Source of the DNA: Chitinophagaceae bacterium
GTDB lineage: Bacteria > Bacteroidota > Bacteroidia > Chitinophagales > Chitinophagaceae
NCBI GenBank assembly: GCA_947450165.1
Contig: CANFUJ010000004.1
Span: 1-47,762, forward strand
Length of the DNA stretch: 47,762 nucleotides
Reading direction: 5' to 3'
Part shown: positions 34,401-43,647 of the stretch, piece after piece
How the letters are laid out: every line of letters starts with the position of its first letter
Position numbering within the stretch: the stretch's first letter is position 1
Notes under the pieces: model-generated
Told to the model about the DNA's origin: nothing
The model's input: only the letters and a program-made list of their open reading frames with translations
The model's database searches: none
Position numbers and translations under genes: made by a program

Positions 34401-37400
34401 ATGCGTCTGTGTTTGGATTTAATCCTGCAGTTAATGGTGTTAAGGTTAATGGAATTCTTATCTCATAATAATTGCTTACAAAATCAGTTCCTAATCTAAC
34501 CACTGCTGTTAGGTCTTTATCCTGAATAGTGTTTGCCGGATTTTGTGCTTGCTCAGCGTGTATATACATAGATAGTTTCCTGAATTGACGAATATCTCTA
34601 TTCGCAAATGTTTGGAAAACACCTTTGGCATCACCTTTTCTAAGGTTGCAAAAAGTCATACTTAATGCTTGTTCATTTTGTAATAGATTCACACCATTGT
34701 TACTTAATGTTTGCACACGTTGGATTTCTTTTGGCGTACGATAAGGGAGTGGTGTACGTTTGTCATTCTCTTCAATATTTACGGCCTCTACATTGAAAGG
34801 TGTAATGCTTGTTGGTGAATACAAACCTGTGGAGTCTATTTTATATTTAAACTTACGCCAAACGTTTCTGGTTAACTGCATCAAGCCAAAGCGCATTACA
34901 ACACTATCTTCAAAACCAGTTAAAAACATACGCATAAAACGTATCGATTTAAAATCTGGTATGTTTCCAATTTTTCGGTCGTAACTTCCAATAGGTATTC
35001 TAAACTGATACCAAGTTTCGTTTCTTGTGGTACCATTTACCAAGCTCACAGGAACTTCTTTTTTATCAACGATAAAGTTATTTCCAATAAGCATTTCTGT
35101 AGCATTCTTCGGCTTTATATCTACGATATATTGGAAGTACTCTTCTGTTTCATTCAACGTATTATCTTTGTTCAAATCCTCTGCATCTGGATATAATGTT
35201 GCTGCAGATGAAAATTGACCGCCATTTGAAATGGGCGAATTACCATCTGGACTATTATAATTTTTATAGCGCTTTAAAATCCCATCATTAGCGTTAAAAG
35301 AACCATCTCTATAGTTTTTATAATTGTCAATAGAAGGATCCTTAATGGCATTTAAATAAATTGGAGAAGTTGATCCAAATGTAGATTCTAATGATGATAA
35401 ATATTCAGCACGTACCCTTAATTCTGCAGTATCCGAAAGTCCATCAAATCCAACATCTTGGTATTTTCTATCATCGGGATTGTTGCTAAATGCGTTGGTT
35501 ACTTGAATTGGGTTTCTTGGTACTTTCCCCCAAATCGTTGTATCTACTGGAGATGGCACATTTGGTGTTGTTAATCCATTTTCATAGAAACGTTTTCCAT
35601 CTTTTAAAACATCTTCTGAAATGTTGCCTAAATTAAAATACAATTTACCACCAGTTGAGTTGCTGTATTGAGGCAAGATAAAAGGGTCTTGTAACCAAAA
35701 TTCAATAAACTCAACATTACTCGTTTCAAAATCGGATTGATCAATGTTTCTCATCAATCCGCCAAACTTTGTGGTTGGGTCGATGAATTTTCCTGTAGCA
35801 TTTACTTTTGTGTTATCCGCCTCATAATTGTACGGACCTTTTTCTTTTGGATAATATGCCAAATCAAATGTTACCAACTGGCTTTCACCAAAACTGGTAG
35901 TACGTTGAGGAAATATTTCTTTCTGATAAACTTGCCTTACCCTAGGATCACTCAATTCATTTCGATCACTAATGGGGTTGTTAGTTGCTTCAAGTTGCTG
36001 TAAAGTTTGTTCGATTTGATACCAAGCAATTTTCGCCCTACTTTTTCCGTATGTCAGATTATTATTTTGTGTCGCCTCTGGAAACAATTCGATTCCGTTT
36101 CTATCCGTAGCATGTGCAGGTGTTGAAGCCAAAGACCAACTTACCAATGGAAACCTCAAATCAATGCCCGATTTACTGCCTTCAAAATCATCGATGTAAA
36201 CCAACCCATTATTGCCTCTTCCAATTTGAGGCGCATGACCTGGCTTTAAATATGCACCTTCAAAATAGGCATTCATACTTGACGGTGCAGTTGTGCTGTA
36301 AAACGGAATCTTGTCTATGATTTTAGTTAAACGAGGTAAATCTTTTCTGTAATTAACATCTAACCCATACATTGTATTTCTAATCGGCTCTTCGTTATAA
36401 TTTACTTTTGTAAAAAATGGTCTTTCACCCAAACGCACAATAGTGCTACCAAAAGAAAGCTGCTCTTTTAAGGTATTTTTCGCCATATAATCAAATCGCA
36501 ACCCCATGTAATTTCTTTGCTGTAAGCCAAACGTAGCATTGTTTTCAAAGTTTACTTGCACTGGAAGTCCAGCATTTAAAATGGCTTGGTTGGTCATTTT
36601 GATGGTTCCCAAATCGTAGTTGATATCATAATCAATTCCTTCTTGTAAGGTTCTTCCACCTGCAGTTACAATTACCGAACCTGGTGGGATGTTGTATCCA
36701 ATGCTAATTTCAGAAGAACCAGAAGTTTTAGCTGTACCCTTTAATACAAATCTATTTAGATTAGGATATTGCTGAGCTACTGCTTTTATTGAATCATAAA
36801 GCGCATAAAAAAGTGTATCTGTTACACTTGCAGGTATCGTTGAATAAATTTGCTTGGCCAAATCTCTACCAAATGGTTCCAATACTGGAAAAACAACTCG
36901 GCTATAATTTGACACTACAGTAAATCCTTCTACATAATCAAATACCCCATCTGGTTGTGGATCCAGCTGACTATTTAATCTATCGAGGTTAATCAAAGAA
37001 ATCATTGGAGAACCTAGATTAATATCACCATATGGAACATATCTTTTTGCGCCAAGACCAGGTTGTTGATACAACACATCTAATTTAAAATCAGAAGCAG
37101 ATAAAGAACCATAACCAACCGTGTACACATTTTTCATCATCAAACTCCAAATGGGCAATGAAGGTCTTTGTGATGTAGCCTTTAATAATTTTAAAAAAAG
37201 GATTTTTTGATTTGCTGAAGAGCTGTCTGGTGGCACATCTTGTGAGAACTCTCCTACTTGGAAAATCCTTCCATTGTATGTGTATTGAAAAGCAACCCCC
37301 AAAACTTCATCTGTTTGAAGCGGCTGACTTAACGATAACATCCCCAATTGCCTATTAAATGTATATTGAGTAGAATCCAGTTTTCTTGCAAATGTTTTTT

Positions 37401-38697
37401 CGAAATCCTGAACTGGACTCAATCCTACCGATTGTAGGTTGTTAAAAATCAATGAGGTATTTCTTGCGTTTGGTTGATTTAGAATTTTGGAGAGCAAATC
37501 ATTTGAACCATTAAACGGAACCGAAAGTCCGGTTAACACATTAATGGTTGGTGCGGGCAAATAAGGGTGAGCTTCTGCAAGATCCGCAAGTCCAACAATA
37601 TCGCGTGTATCCGTAGTAGTTCCATTTTTGTTGGTTACCCATACTTCAATCCTCAATACCTGAATTGGCGCAGTAATGGCAGGCAAATTCGACATTACTT
37701 TGTTGTAATTGTCTTTAAAATATTGACTGATTAAAAAATGTCTATTTTCCTCATATTCATCTGCTTTAATTTCGAATGGAGTTGCAGCTGTTCCTCCTTG
37801 AAGATTTACATTTTGTCTTTGTGATTTCTGATTCGCCAAAACCCCTGTGATAAATAATTTCCCAAATTGTAAAGATGTTTTCAATCCAAACAATTGTTGT
37901 GCACCTGGAATTAGTGTCCCTTTCGCAGGAAACGCCACATTTCCGGCTTCAAATCTTTTTAAAATCTCATCATCTTTACCAGAATAATCCAATTTTAATT
38001 GATTGTCTAAATCAAAATTGGCGAGTGTATTGTAATTAATAGGAAACTTTAATTTATCTCCAATGCTAGCGTTCACATTCAGTTGTGTGTTCATCTGAAA
38101 ATCAAGTCCGCCATTCTTTCTAGCCGATTCCGGTAATGTAGGATTATCTATCTTCTGTCCTTGATATCCCGCCGTAACATCCACATTTCCTTGAGGTGAA
38201 ATTTCAATTTTTCCATTACCAAACAAACGATTAAATAAACCGTCAGTTAATGAAAGTCGTGGTTTTGAAAACTTCCCTCTGTTTAAAATATTGGTGGTGT
38301 TGGAACGCTTTTGAAAATAATCTATTTCTGCCTGACGATTTTTTAAACTCCAATACTCATTGAAAGAATAACTCAGTGGAGTGCGAATGTAACGATTGCC
38401 AATTTTTTCGTAAACGATATATCTTTTGGAGTCATAATCGTAAACAATTGAATCTTTTTGATTGGATGGTTGAAAGTAGTTGAAGCTATTGTAATTGCTT
38501 GTAGATAAATTATCGCCTCTTCTATCGGTGAGTGGATAGGGCAAATTAGTAGAAGCAGCAGGCGTAGTAGTATCTGCTTTAAATAATATTTCTAGTGGCA
38601 AATTTTTACCAAATCCATCTGCGACAAAAACGGTAAACAAAGCCAAGCACAACATTACTTTTAATAATGGTTGTGATAAATTTCTATTAATTGACAT
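31408..38697 (-). CDS. sprA: Type IX secretion translocon protein SprA
   Basis: At 2429 residues this is the largest gene in the window and matches the size of SprA, the giant OM barrel that forms the T9SS translocation pore and is needed for gliding in motile Bacteroidota. It has a signal peptide (hydrophobic to about residue 30), repeated beta-strand character along the whole length, and characteristic blocks such as GRGNNGLVYIDDFEGSK and the ending TRAGIQIRISLSQ. No frameshift or internal stop is seen. It lies 28 bases after ruvA on the same strand, an arrangement also known from Flavobacterium. It would export the two T9SS cargo proteins in this window among others. Confidence 0.95.
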   Translation of the reverse strand: MSINRNLSQPLLKVMLCLALFTVFVADGFGKNLPLEILFKADTTTPAASTNLPYPLTDRRGDNLSTSNYNSFNYFQPSNQKDSIVYDYDSKRYIVYEKIGNRYIRTPLSYSFNEYWSLKNRQAEIDYFQKRSNTTNILNRGKFSKPRLSLTDGLFNRLFGNGKIEISPQGNVDVTAGYQGQKIDNPTLPESARKNGGLDFQMNTQLNVNASIGDKLKFPINYNTLANFDLDNQLKLDYSGKDDEILKRFEAGNVAFPAKGTLIPGAQQLFGLKTSLQFGKLFITGVLANQKSQRQNVNLQGGTAATPFEIKADEYEENRHFLISQYFKDNYNKVMSNLPAITAPIQVLRIEVWVTNKNGTTTDTRDIVGLADLAEAHPYLPAPTINVLTGLSVPFNGSNDLLSKILNQPNARNTSLIFNNLQSVGLSPVQDFEKTFARKLDSTQYTFNRQLGMLSLSQPLQTDEVLGVAFQYTYNGRIFQVGEFSQDVPPDSSSANQKILFLKLLKATSQRPSLPIWSLMMKNVYTVGYGSLSASDFKLDVLYQQPGLGAKRYVPYGDINLGSPMISLINLDRLNSQLDPQPDGVFDYVEGFTVVSNYSRVVFPVLEPFGRDLAKQIYSTIPASVTDTLFYALYDSIKAVAQQYPNLNRFVLKGTAKTSGSSEISIGYNIPPGSVIVTAGGRTLQEGIDYDINYDLGTIKMTNQAILNAGLPVQVNFENNATFGLQQRNYMGLRFDYMAKNTLKEQLSFGSTIVRLGERPFFTKVNYNEEPIRNTMYGLDVNYRKDLPRLTKIIDKIPFYSTTAPSSMNAYFEGAYLKPGHAPQIGRGNNGLVYIDDFEGSKSGIDLRFPLVSWSLASTPAHATDRNGIELFPEATQNNNLTYGKSRAKIAWYQIEQTLQQLEATNNPISDRNELSDPRVRQVYQKEIFPQRTTSFGESQLVTFDLAYYPKEKGPYNYEADNTKVNATGKFIDPTTKFGGLMRNIDQSDFETSNVEFIEFWLQDPFILPQYSNSTGGKLYFNLGNISEDVLKDGKRFYENGLTTPNVPSPVDTTIWGKVPRNPIQVTNAFSNNPDDRKYQDVGFDGLSDTAELRVRAEYLSSLESTFGSTSPIYLNAIKDPSIDNYKNYRDGSFNANDGILKRYKNYNSPDGNSPISNGGQFSSAATLYPDAEDLNKDNTLNETEEYFQYIVDIKPKNATEMLIGNNFIVDKKEVPVSLVNGTTRNETWYQFRIPIGSYDRKIGNIPDFKSIRFMRMFLTGFEDSVVMRFGLMQLTRNVWRKFKYKIDSTGLYSPTSITPFNVEAVNIEENDKRTPLPYRTPKEIQRVQTLSNNGVNLLQNEQALSMTFCNLRKGDAKGVFQTFANRDIRQFRKLSMYIHAEQAQNPANTIQDKDLTAVVRLGTDFVSNYYEIRIPLTLTPLTAGLNPNTDAYNDSLWFPSNSLDVDLDVLTKIKQARNLSSTPLGTIFKQLQENGQTYSVIGNPNLGEVRGILLGVENTTSNSACGQVWVNELRLSSINEQGGWAAIGRVDANLADLGTVSLSANVHSRGFGTLEQRVVERYRDDFMQFDVSSNLELGKLLPKKMGISIPVYASYSQTTSTPQYDPYDLDIKLKEKLSSSPKSKRDSIRNNAIDFTSVKTVNFTNVKKTKTNGKSPKIYDIENVDVSYSYIKTETHNPLIENNEVTKHRGALGYNFSPQPKPFEPFKNSFKKVKTKWLDIIKEINFNYLPNQLSFRADISRQFGAIKPRSVGETKYAIPETYDKYFTMQRDYILRWNFTKSINFDYTATNNSRVDEPAGRINTKQKKDTVWQNFFKGGRNTIFNQAVNMSYVLPTSKFPLLDWTTANIRYQTTYKWIGASRLAVNLGNLLENTLQKEATVQLDFTKLYQYSKWMRQLDQPSNKEDQQKWRNRITKVRDSVLTKSGKKVLKTKRIVDKTAMPYVSNGMKVFGKLLTSIKQVNFTASENAGTRLPGYMDSTRFFGQNVKSMAPGYNFIMGWQPDTNWLNQQARRGLLSKDSSFNSLIQQNLDQKLTLTAQLEPFKEVNVAINISKSFSKTYSETFRYIDTNFNGTNPTFQHLNPYAGGSFDVSYVAFKTLFGKFDPNRVSSTFKTFENNRIILSERLGKLNPYTNNAVGSDGYYYGYGKYAIDVLIPSFIAAYTGQDPKSVGLIKQENKNIRSNPFRAIIPRPNWKIDYNGLSKIKPLDKLFTSFTLTHGYTGNLSMNGFTSALLYQDVSKYGYPSFYDTGSKNFIPFFLVPNVSIQEQFSPLVGVDMMFVNQFQAKFEYSKTRQLSLSLNDYQLSEVRSTEFTIGAGYRKKGLKLFGGLKLPSFLSKEKSGKLDNEISFRVDFRVRDNVTANSRLDQDNNFATSGSKETSFSPTIDYFLNSKINLKLYFDQRRVKPYISSSAPTTNTRAGIQIRISLSQ

Positions 38698-38725
38698 TCC
38701 GTAAATCAGTTAATGTAGTTTTTTA

Positions 38726-39316
38726 TCAAATGGCTTTTAATGCTTTTTTTATTAATTCTTCCAATTTAGAAATGTCAGGTTCGGTACGCATTATCTTTTG
38801 AATAGATTGTTCCGCTTGAATCCTGCTTATTCCTAAAGCTGTTAATGCAATAAGGGCGTCTTGTTCAATTGTATTTGATATTGGAACAGAAACACCACCT
38901 AAAGAACCCGAAGTTTGTTTTCCTACTTTATCTTTAAGCTCCAACACCAAACGCTCCGCTGTTTTTTTACCAATTCCCTTCACACGTTCAAGCAATTTCA
39001 CATCTCCTAGTTGAATGGCTTTCGTAATTTCATCTGGACGTGTCGACGACAACATCATTCTTGCTGTTGAAGCACCGACACCTGAAACACTGATTAACAA
39101 TAAAAAAATATCTTTTTCTTCTTTGTCAAAAAATCCAAATAATGAATGCCCATCTTCTTTTACTTGCATGTGAATAAACAATCTTCCTTCTGCAATATTT
39201 TGAATAGCCGAATAAGTATGTAAACTGATGTTTACTTCAAATCCAATTCCATTTACATCAATATAAATTTGAGCTGGACTTTTATATGTAAATTTTCCCT
39301 GTAAATATGCGTACAT
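38726..39316 (-). CDS. ruvA: Holliday junction DNA helicase subunit RuvA
   Basis: The 196-residue protein binds Holliday junctions as a tetramer and recruits RuvB for branch migration. It shows the N-terminal OB fold (MYAYLQGKFTYKSP ... DVNGIGFEVNIS), the two helix-hairpin-helix motifs (SVSGVGASTARMML and VKGIGKKTAERLVLELKDK), and the small C-terminal RuvB-binding domain (ALTALGISRIQAEQSI). Length and start are normal. sprA follows 28 bases later and is probably co-transcribed. It diverges from fabH. Confidence 0.96.
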   Translation of the reverse strand: MYAYLQGKFTYKSPAQIYIDVNGIGFEVNISLHTYSAIQNIAEGRLFIHMQVKEDGHSLFGFFDKEEKDIFLLLISVSGVGASTARMMLSSTRPDEITKAIQLGDVKLLERVKGIGKKTAERLVLELKDKVGKQTSGSLGGVSVPISNTIEQDALIALTALGISRIQAEQSIQKIMRTEPDISKLEELIKKALKAI

Positions 39317-39435
39317 AAGTTAAATCGGTAAGTGGCGAAAATAAGAATAAATTACGAGCATACATAGTGAAAAATAAGTAAAGATTTTTTGCATTACTTT
39401 TACACCCATTATTAAAGTTTAAAAAACAGTCCAAT

Positions 39436-40437
39436 ATGGAAAAAATTTATGCTGCTATTACTGCAGTTGGTGCGCATGTTCCTGAGTTTAGATTAACCAA
39501 CAAAATCCTCGAAACTATGGTAGATACTAATGATGAGTGGATTTTAACCAGAACTGGCATTAGTGAAAGAAGAATTTTAAAAGGTGAAGGATTAGGTAGC
39601 AGCGATATGGCTGTTATTGCCGTAAATGAATTGTTAAAAAAGCGAGGAATTGATCCATTAGAAATTGATTGTGTGATTTGTGCTACAGTAACTCCAGACA
39701 TGGTTTTTCCAGCAACAGCGAATATCCTTAGTGATAAAGTAGGCATGAAAAATGCATTTGGCTTTGATTTAAGTGCAGCATGTTCAGGATTTCTATATGC
39801 TTTAACTGTTGGTACGAGTATGATTGAAAGCAGCAGATATAAAAAAGTAATTGTAGTAGGGGTTGATAAAATGAGTGCTATTGTAGATTACACCGATAGA
39901 ACTACTTGTGTAATATTTGGAGATGGAGCTGGAGCTGTATTGCTTGAGCCAACAACCGAAAAAATTGGTGTAATGGATAGCCTTTTAAAAAGCGATGGTA
40001 GTGGAAGGAATTTCCTACATATGAAAGCGGGTGGTAGCGTTAAACCATCTTCAATTGAAACTGTAAATGCAAAAGAACATTTCGTACATCAAGAAGGACA
40101 GTCTGTTTTTAAATTTGCTGTAAAAGGAATGGCAGATGTGAGTTACGAATTGATGGAAAGAAACAACCTAACTGGAGATGATATCGCTTGGTTGGTTCCT
40201 CATCAAGCAAACTTAAGAATCATTGATGCTACTGCAAATAGAATGGGTTTGTCAAAAGAAAAAGTAATGATCAACATCCAAAAATATGGCAACACAACTG
40301 CCGCTACAATTCCATTATGCTTGTGGGAGTGGGAAAATCAATTGAAAAAAGGCGACAATATTATTTTGGCTGCTTTTGGCGGTGGCTTTACTTGGGGTGC
40401 CACTTGGATTAAATGGGCTTATGATGGCAACGCTTAA
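39436..40437 (+). CDS. fabH: 3-oxoacyl-ACP synthase III (FabH)
   Basis: The 333-residue enzyme starts fatty acid synthesis by condensing an acyl-CoA with malonyl-ACP. The catalytic triad is visible: Cys116 in [11 protein letters not shown], His256 in [11 protein letters not shown], and Asn286 in [11 protein letters not shown]. The N-terminal [17 protein letters not shown] and C-terminal [13 protein letters not shown] are typical. No other fab genes are adjacent, so this may be one of several paralogs. A TACTTTTA box (39395-39402) without a good -33 lies 34 bases upstream. Confidence 0.95.
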   Translation: MEKIYAAITAVGAHVPEFRLTNKILETMVDTNDEWILTRTGISERRILKGEGLGSSDMAVIAVNELLKKRGIDPLEIDCVICATVTPDMVFPATANILSDKVGMKNAFGFDLSAACSGFLYALTVGTSMIESSRYKKVIVVGVDKMSAIVDYTDRTTCVIFGDGAGAVLLEPTTEKIGVMDSLLKSDGSGRNFLHMKAGGSVKPSSIETVNAKEHFVHQEGQSVFKFAVKGMADVSYELMERNNLTGDDIAWLVPHQANLRIIDATANRMGLSKEKVMINIQKYGNTTAATIPLCLWEWENQLKKGDNIILAAFGGGFTWGATWIKWAYDGNA

Positions 40438-40483
40438 TTAAAAGTCAATAACATATTCGAACACTTTTATCAACTTGTTTTTT

Positions 40484-42442
40484 ATGAACAAACTTCTGAT
40501 TTGTATTTTTTTGTTGACAAATATTTTTGTTTCAAAAGCACAGCTTAACAGATATCTTGTAACATTCAAAAACAAAAACTTTAGCCCTTATTCTATTTCT
40601 AATCCAATTGGGTTTTTATCTCAAAGATCTATTGACAGAAGATTGAGATACAACATCAATATTGACAGTACGGATTTGCCGATAAATAATAATTATGTTG
40701 AAGCTGTTCGTTTATCTGGCACCGTTACCATTTTGAACCAATCCAAATGGATGAACCAAATTTCAATAGAAACCAGAGATGCAAATGCTTTAATAGCAAT
40801 TTCAAATTTACCTTTTGTTGATAATTTACGTGCCATTGCTTCAAGAGTTTCAGTTAATCCATTATCAAAATTTGCTGATGATACTTTAACGGCTTTGCCT
40901 TTAAACAATAATGTTTATAAAGCACAACAAGAAAATGTTTACCAATATGGTGCTTCAAATGCACAAATAAAAATCCATCAAGGGGATTTTTTACATAACC
41001 ATGGTTTTAATGGAAAAGGCATGCAAATGGCAATCATCGATGCAGGATTTTATCATTATAATCTACTTCCCACTTTTGACAGTTTAAACAGAAATGGACA
41101 AATATTGGGCACTTGGGATTTCGTAAGTAATCAGCAGAGTGTTTCAGAAGATGATGCACACGGAATGCATTGTTTAAGTGCAATTGGTGCAAATCTTCCT
41201 GGTGTGTTTATGGGGACTGCACCGAAAACTTCTTTCTATTTGTTTCGGACAGAAGATGTGCGTAGTGAATATCCCATTGAAGAACATAATTTTTGTGTTG
41301 CTGCAGAAAGAGCAGATAGTTTAGGTGTAGATGTATGCTCGGTTTCACTAGGATATAATACATTCAGTGATCCACAGTTTGATTACAATTATTCTATTAT
41401 GAATGGTAGTACTACCATCAGCGCAAAAGCCACAAACATTGCTGCTAGAAAGGGTTTGCTTATGGTTATTGCTAATGGTAATGAAGGAAATAGTTCTTGG
41501 CGATATGTAATTACACCAGCTGATGCAGACAGTTGTATGGCGGTGGGTGCTGTAGATAGTTTAGGAGTTGTAGCCAACTTTAGTAGTTATGGACCAAATA
41601 GCAATGGTCAAATAAAGCCTGATGTTGCTGCAATAGGTAGAAACGCAATTGTTGCAAATAACAATACTGGAATGCCCAATTTTGGAAGCGGCACATCTTA
41701 TGCTTGTCCCAATATGGCTGGAATTTCAACTTGTTTATGGCAAGCATTTCCTGAAGCATCTAACATGAAAATCAGAAATGTGTTAAAACAAAGTGCGTCA
41801 AATTTTAGCAATCCTGATAATCGAATTGGTTTTGGTATCCCCAATGCTAAAAAAGCATTTGTTATGCTTCAAAAAAATTATGCAACGTATAATGCTCGAT
41901 TTTTTCAGTGTACATCTATTTTAAATCTATCCATAAAAACAGATACTTCCATGTACATTTCTGTTGAAAGAAAATTTGCTACACAAACAGAATACACGGA
42001 AATAGCCACCCTTCACAATGACAGTCCATTTGGTATACATGATTTTGAATACATCGACAACTTAGATCAAACAAACTATGGAAGTGTTCAATATCGATAT
42101 AAAATGAGCATTGGAACAGACACTACTTTTTATCTTGATTCCAGCATTGTTAATTATTTGAATCCTTGCATTTTCATTCCACCTTCTGCAAATACAATTT
42201 TAATTAGTCCAAATCCTGTTAATAATGAATTATTTATAAAAATGGATAGGGTTGTAAACACAAAAGTTGATGTAATCATTCATAATATTTCTGGACAGAA
42301 AATATTAGCAACTACATACGAACAAGCTATTGGTACAGGTACAAAAAGCATAAACTTCCGAAACTTTACTAGAGGCGTTTATTTTGTAACGGTCTATTTA
42401 AATGATAAAAAAGAAGTTGTACAACGTATTTTAAAACAATAA
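40484..42442 (+). CDS. Subtilisin-like (S8) serine protease with T9SS type A sorting domain
   Basis: From the ATG at 40484 the protein has 652 residues: a signal peptide (to about FVSKAQLNR), a prodomain, an S8 peptidase domain (about 160-465), a linker and a T9SS type A C-terminal domain (about 575-652, ILISPNPVNNELF ... GVYFVTVYL). The catalytic triad is Asp186 in AIIDAGF, His226 in DAHGMHC and Ser405 in GSGTSYACPNMAG, with Asn in IANGNEGNSSW. The usual HGT is HGM here. It would be secreted through SprA and attached to or released from the surface. A TTG three codons upstream is less likely as start. It ends one base from the convergent methyltransferase gene. Confidence 0.92.
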   Translation: MNKLLICIFLLTNIFVSKAQLNRYLVTFKNKNFSPYSISNPIGFLSQRSIDRRLRYNINIDSTDLPINNNYVEAVRLSGTVTILNQSKWMNQISIETRDANALIAISNLPFVDNLRAIASRVSVNPLSKFADDTLTALPLNNNVYKAQQENVYQYGASNAQIKIHQGDFLHNHGFNGKGMQMAIIDAGFYHYNLLPTFDSLNRNGQILGTWDFVSNQQSVSEDDAHGMHCLSAIGANLPGVFMGTAPKTSFYLFRTEDVRSEYPIEEHNFCVAAERADSLGVDVCSVSLGYNTFSDPQFDYNYSIMNGSTTISAKATNIAARKGLLMVIANGNEGNSSWRYVITPADADSCMAVGAVDSLGVVANFSSYGPNSNGQIKPDVAAIGRNAIVANNNTGMPNFGSGTSYACPNMAGISTCLWQAFPEASNMKIRNVLKQSASNFSNPDNRIGFGIPNAKKAFVMLQKNYATYNARFFQCTSILNLSIKTDTSMYISVERKFATQTEYTEIATLHNDSPFGIHDFEYIDNLDQTNYGSVQYRYKMSIGTDTTFYLDSSIVNYLNPCIFIPPSANTILISPNPVNNELFIKMDRVVNTKVDVIIHNISGQKILATTYEQAIGTGTKSINFRNFTRGVYFVTVYLNDKKEVVQRILKQ

Positions 42443-42443
42443 T

Positions 42444-43607
42444 TTAATTTTTAAAATAGGCAACGAATAAACTATCTGCATTTTTATCAAACCCTTTGAG
42501 GTATTTCATTTCAAGCAATTGATAAGAAAAATGCTGCTGGATAAAATCAACCATATCTTCATTTTCTGCTTTAAATACAGAGCAAGTAATGTATACAAAC
42601 CAACCTTCTTTTGCCAAATGAGGCAATGTATTTAAGACAATATTTTTTTGCTTTTCAACAAATTGTTGAAGTTGAATTTTATTAAAACTATAATATTGTT
42701 CGGGTGTTCTACTCCATGTTCCACTACCACTACAAGGTGCATCACAAATGATTATCGAAAATTTATCATCCAACAACAATCCTGATTTTTGTGATAAATC
42801 TTGTACAAATTTTCTTTGAAGATTAATACCTGCGTCTTTAAAACGAAGTTGCAAATTGGTTAAAATATTTTCGCGTATATCACTTACAGTTAGCTTTATT
42901 TTTCCGGAAAACAAATCAAATAATAAAATAGATTTTCCACCGCTTGCCGCACAGCAATCCCACACTGATTCTGATTTTTCTTCGGCTTTTTCTTTTTTTA
43001 AAAAATCAAAAACTTTCTGTGAATTCAAATCCTGAATAACAACATCTTTATTGATTTCCAAACAATTTTCTATTGAAGTTCCGTTTGTAAGCTTTAACGT
43101 ATCAGGCTCAATTATTTCAAATGGAATATCTGCATTTTTTAACTTGGCTAAAACTTGATCCTTTCTTTTGGGCCTGATTCTCAAAAAAAGCTCGGGCTGT
43201 TGTAATAACGATAATGAGAATTTGTATTTATCAATAAAATCGGAAATCTCATCAGAAAATAAAAACAATTTTTCCGAATTAATATTTAAGTATGCTAATT
43301 TTTCCGTTGTAGAAAATGATACAAATTCATTGAATTCGGCTGAAACATTTTTTAAAAATTCAGTCTCGCTATTTTCACATAAAAAACCAGCTGCGATGAT
43401 TTTATTTTCAGTTGTTTCCGTTTCATTGAATAAAAACGAACATCTGTAATAATGGTAACATAGCGTCGATATTGACTTTCTATCTTTTGAGCCGAATTTT
43501 TTATCCGTCTGGAAAAATGATTTTAAATGATGCGTTAGCGGCGTTCCTTTGGTATAAGAATCAATAACCGTAACAGCTGAATTTAAATAAGAGTGGTATC
43601 TGCTCAT
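42444..43607 (-). CDS. RsmB-like (NOL1/NOP2/Sun) RNA cytosine-C5 methyltransferase
   Basis: The 387-residue SAM-dependent enzyme carries the m5C methyltransferase motifs: SAM site WDCCAASGGKSILLFDL, motif IV IICDAPCSGSGTWSRTPE and motif VI YITCSVFKAENE with the catalytic Cys. It most resembles RsmB-type 16S rRNA methyltransferases; the N-terminal part (about 1-130) may be a reduced NusB-like domain. I chose the ATG at 43607 (MSRYHSYL): another ATG at 43622 lies inside the upstream terminator hairpin. The start codon directly follows the poly-T tract of the sucB terminator, so expression needs read-through or an unrecognised promoter. Confidence 0.88.
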   Translation of the reverse strand: MSRYHSYLNSAVTVIDSYTKGTPLTHHLKSFFQTDKKFGSKDRKSISTLCYHYYRCSFLFNETETTENKIIAAGFLCENSETEFLKNVSAEFNEFVSFSTTEKLAYLNINSEKLFLFSDEISDFIDKYKFSLSLLQQPELFLRIRPKRKDQVLAKLKNADIPFEIIEPDTLKLTNGTSIENCLEINKDVVIQDLNSQKVFDFLKKEKAEEKSESVWDCCAASGGKSILLFDLFSGKIKLTVSDIRENILTNLQLRFKDAGINLQRKFVQDLSQKSGLLLDDKFSIIICDAPCSGSGTWSRTPEQYYSFNKIQLQQFVEKQKNIVLNTLPHLAKEGWFVYITCSVFKAENEDMVDFIQQHFSYQLLEMKYLKGFDKNADSLFVAYFKN

Positions 43608-43631
43608 AAAAAAATCCCGCATTTAGCGGGA
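43608..43631 (-). terminator. Rho-independent terminator of sucB
   Basis: On the minus strand TCCCGC, loop TAAAT, GCGGGA and seven T residues form a compact terminator 16 bases after the sucB stop. The T-tract ends at 43608 and the next gene's ATG begins at 43607. The structure is almost the same as the rpoD terminator at 44943-44969. Confidence 0.85.
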
Positions 43632-43647
43632 AAAATATCGTTTACAA

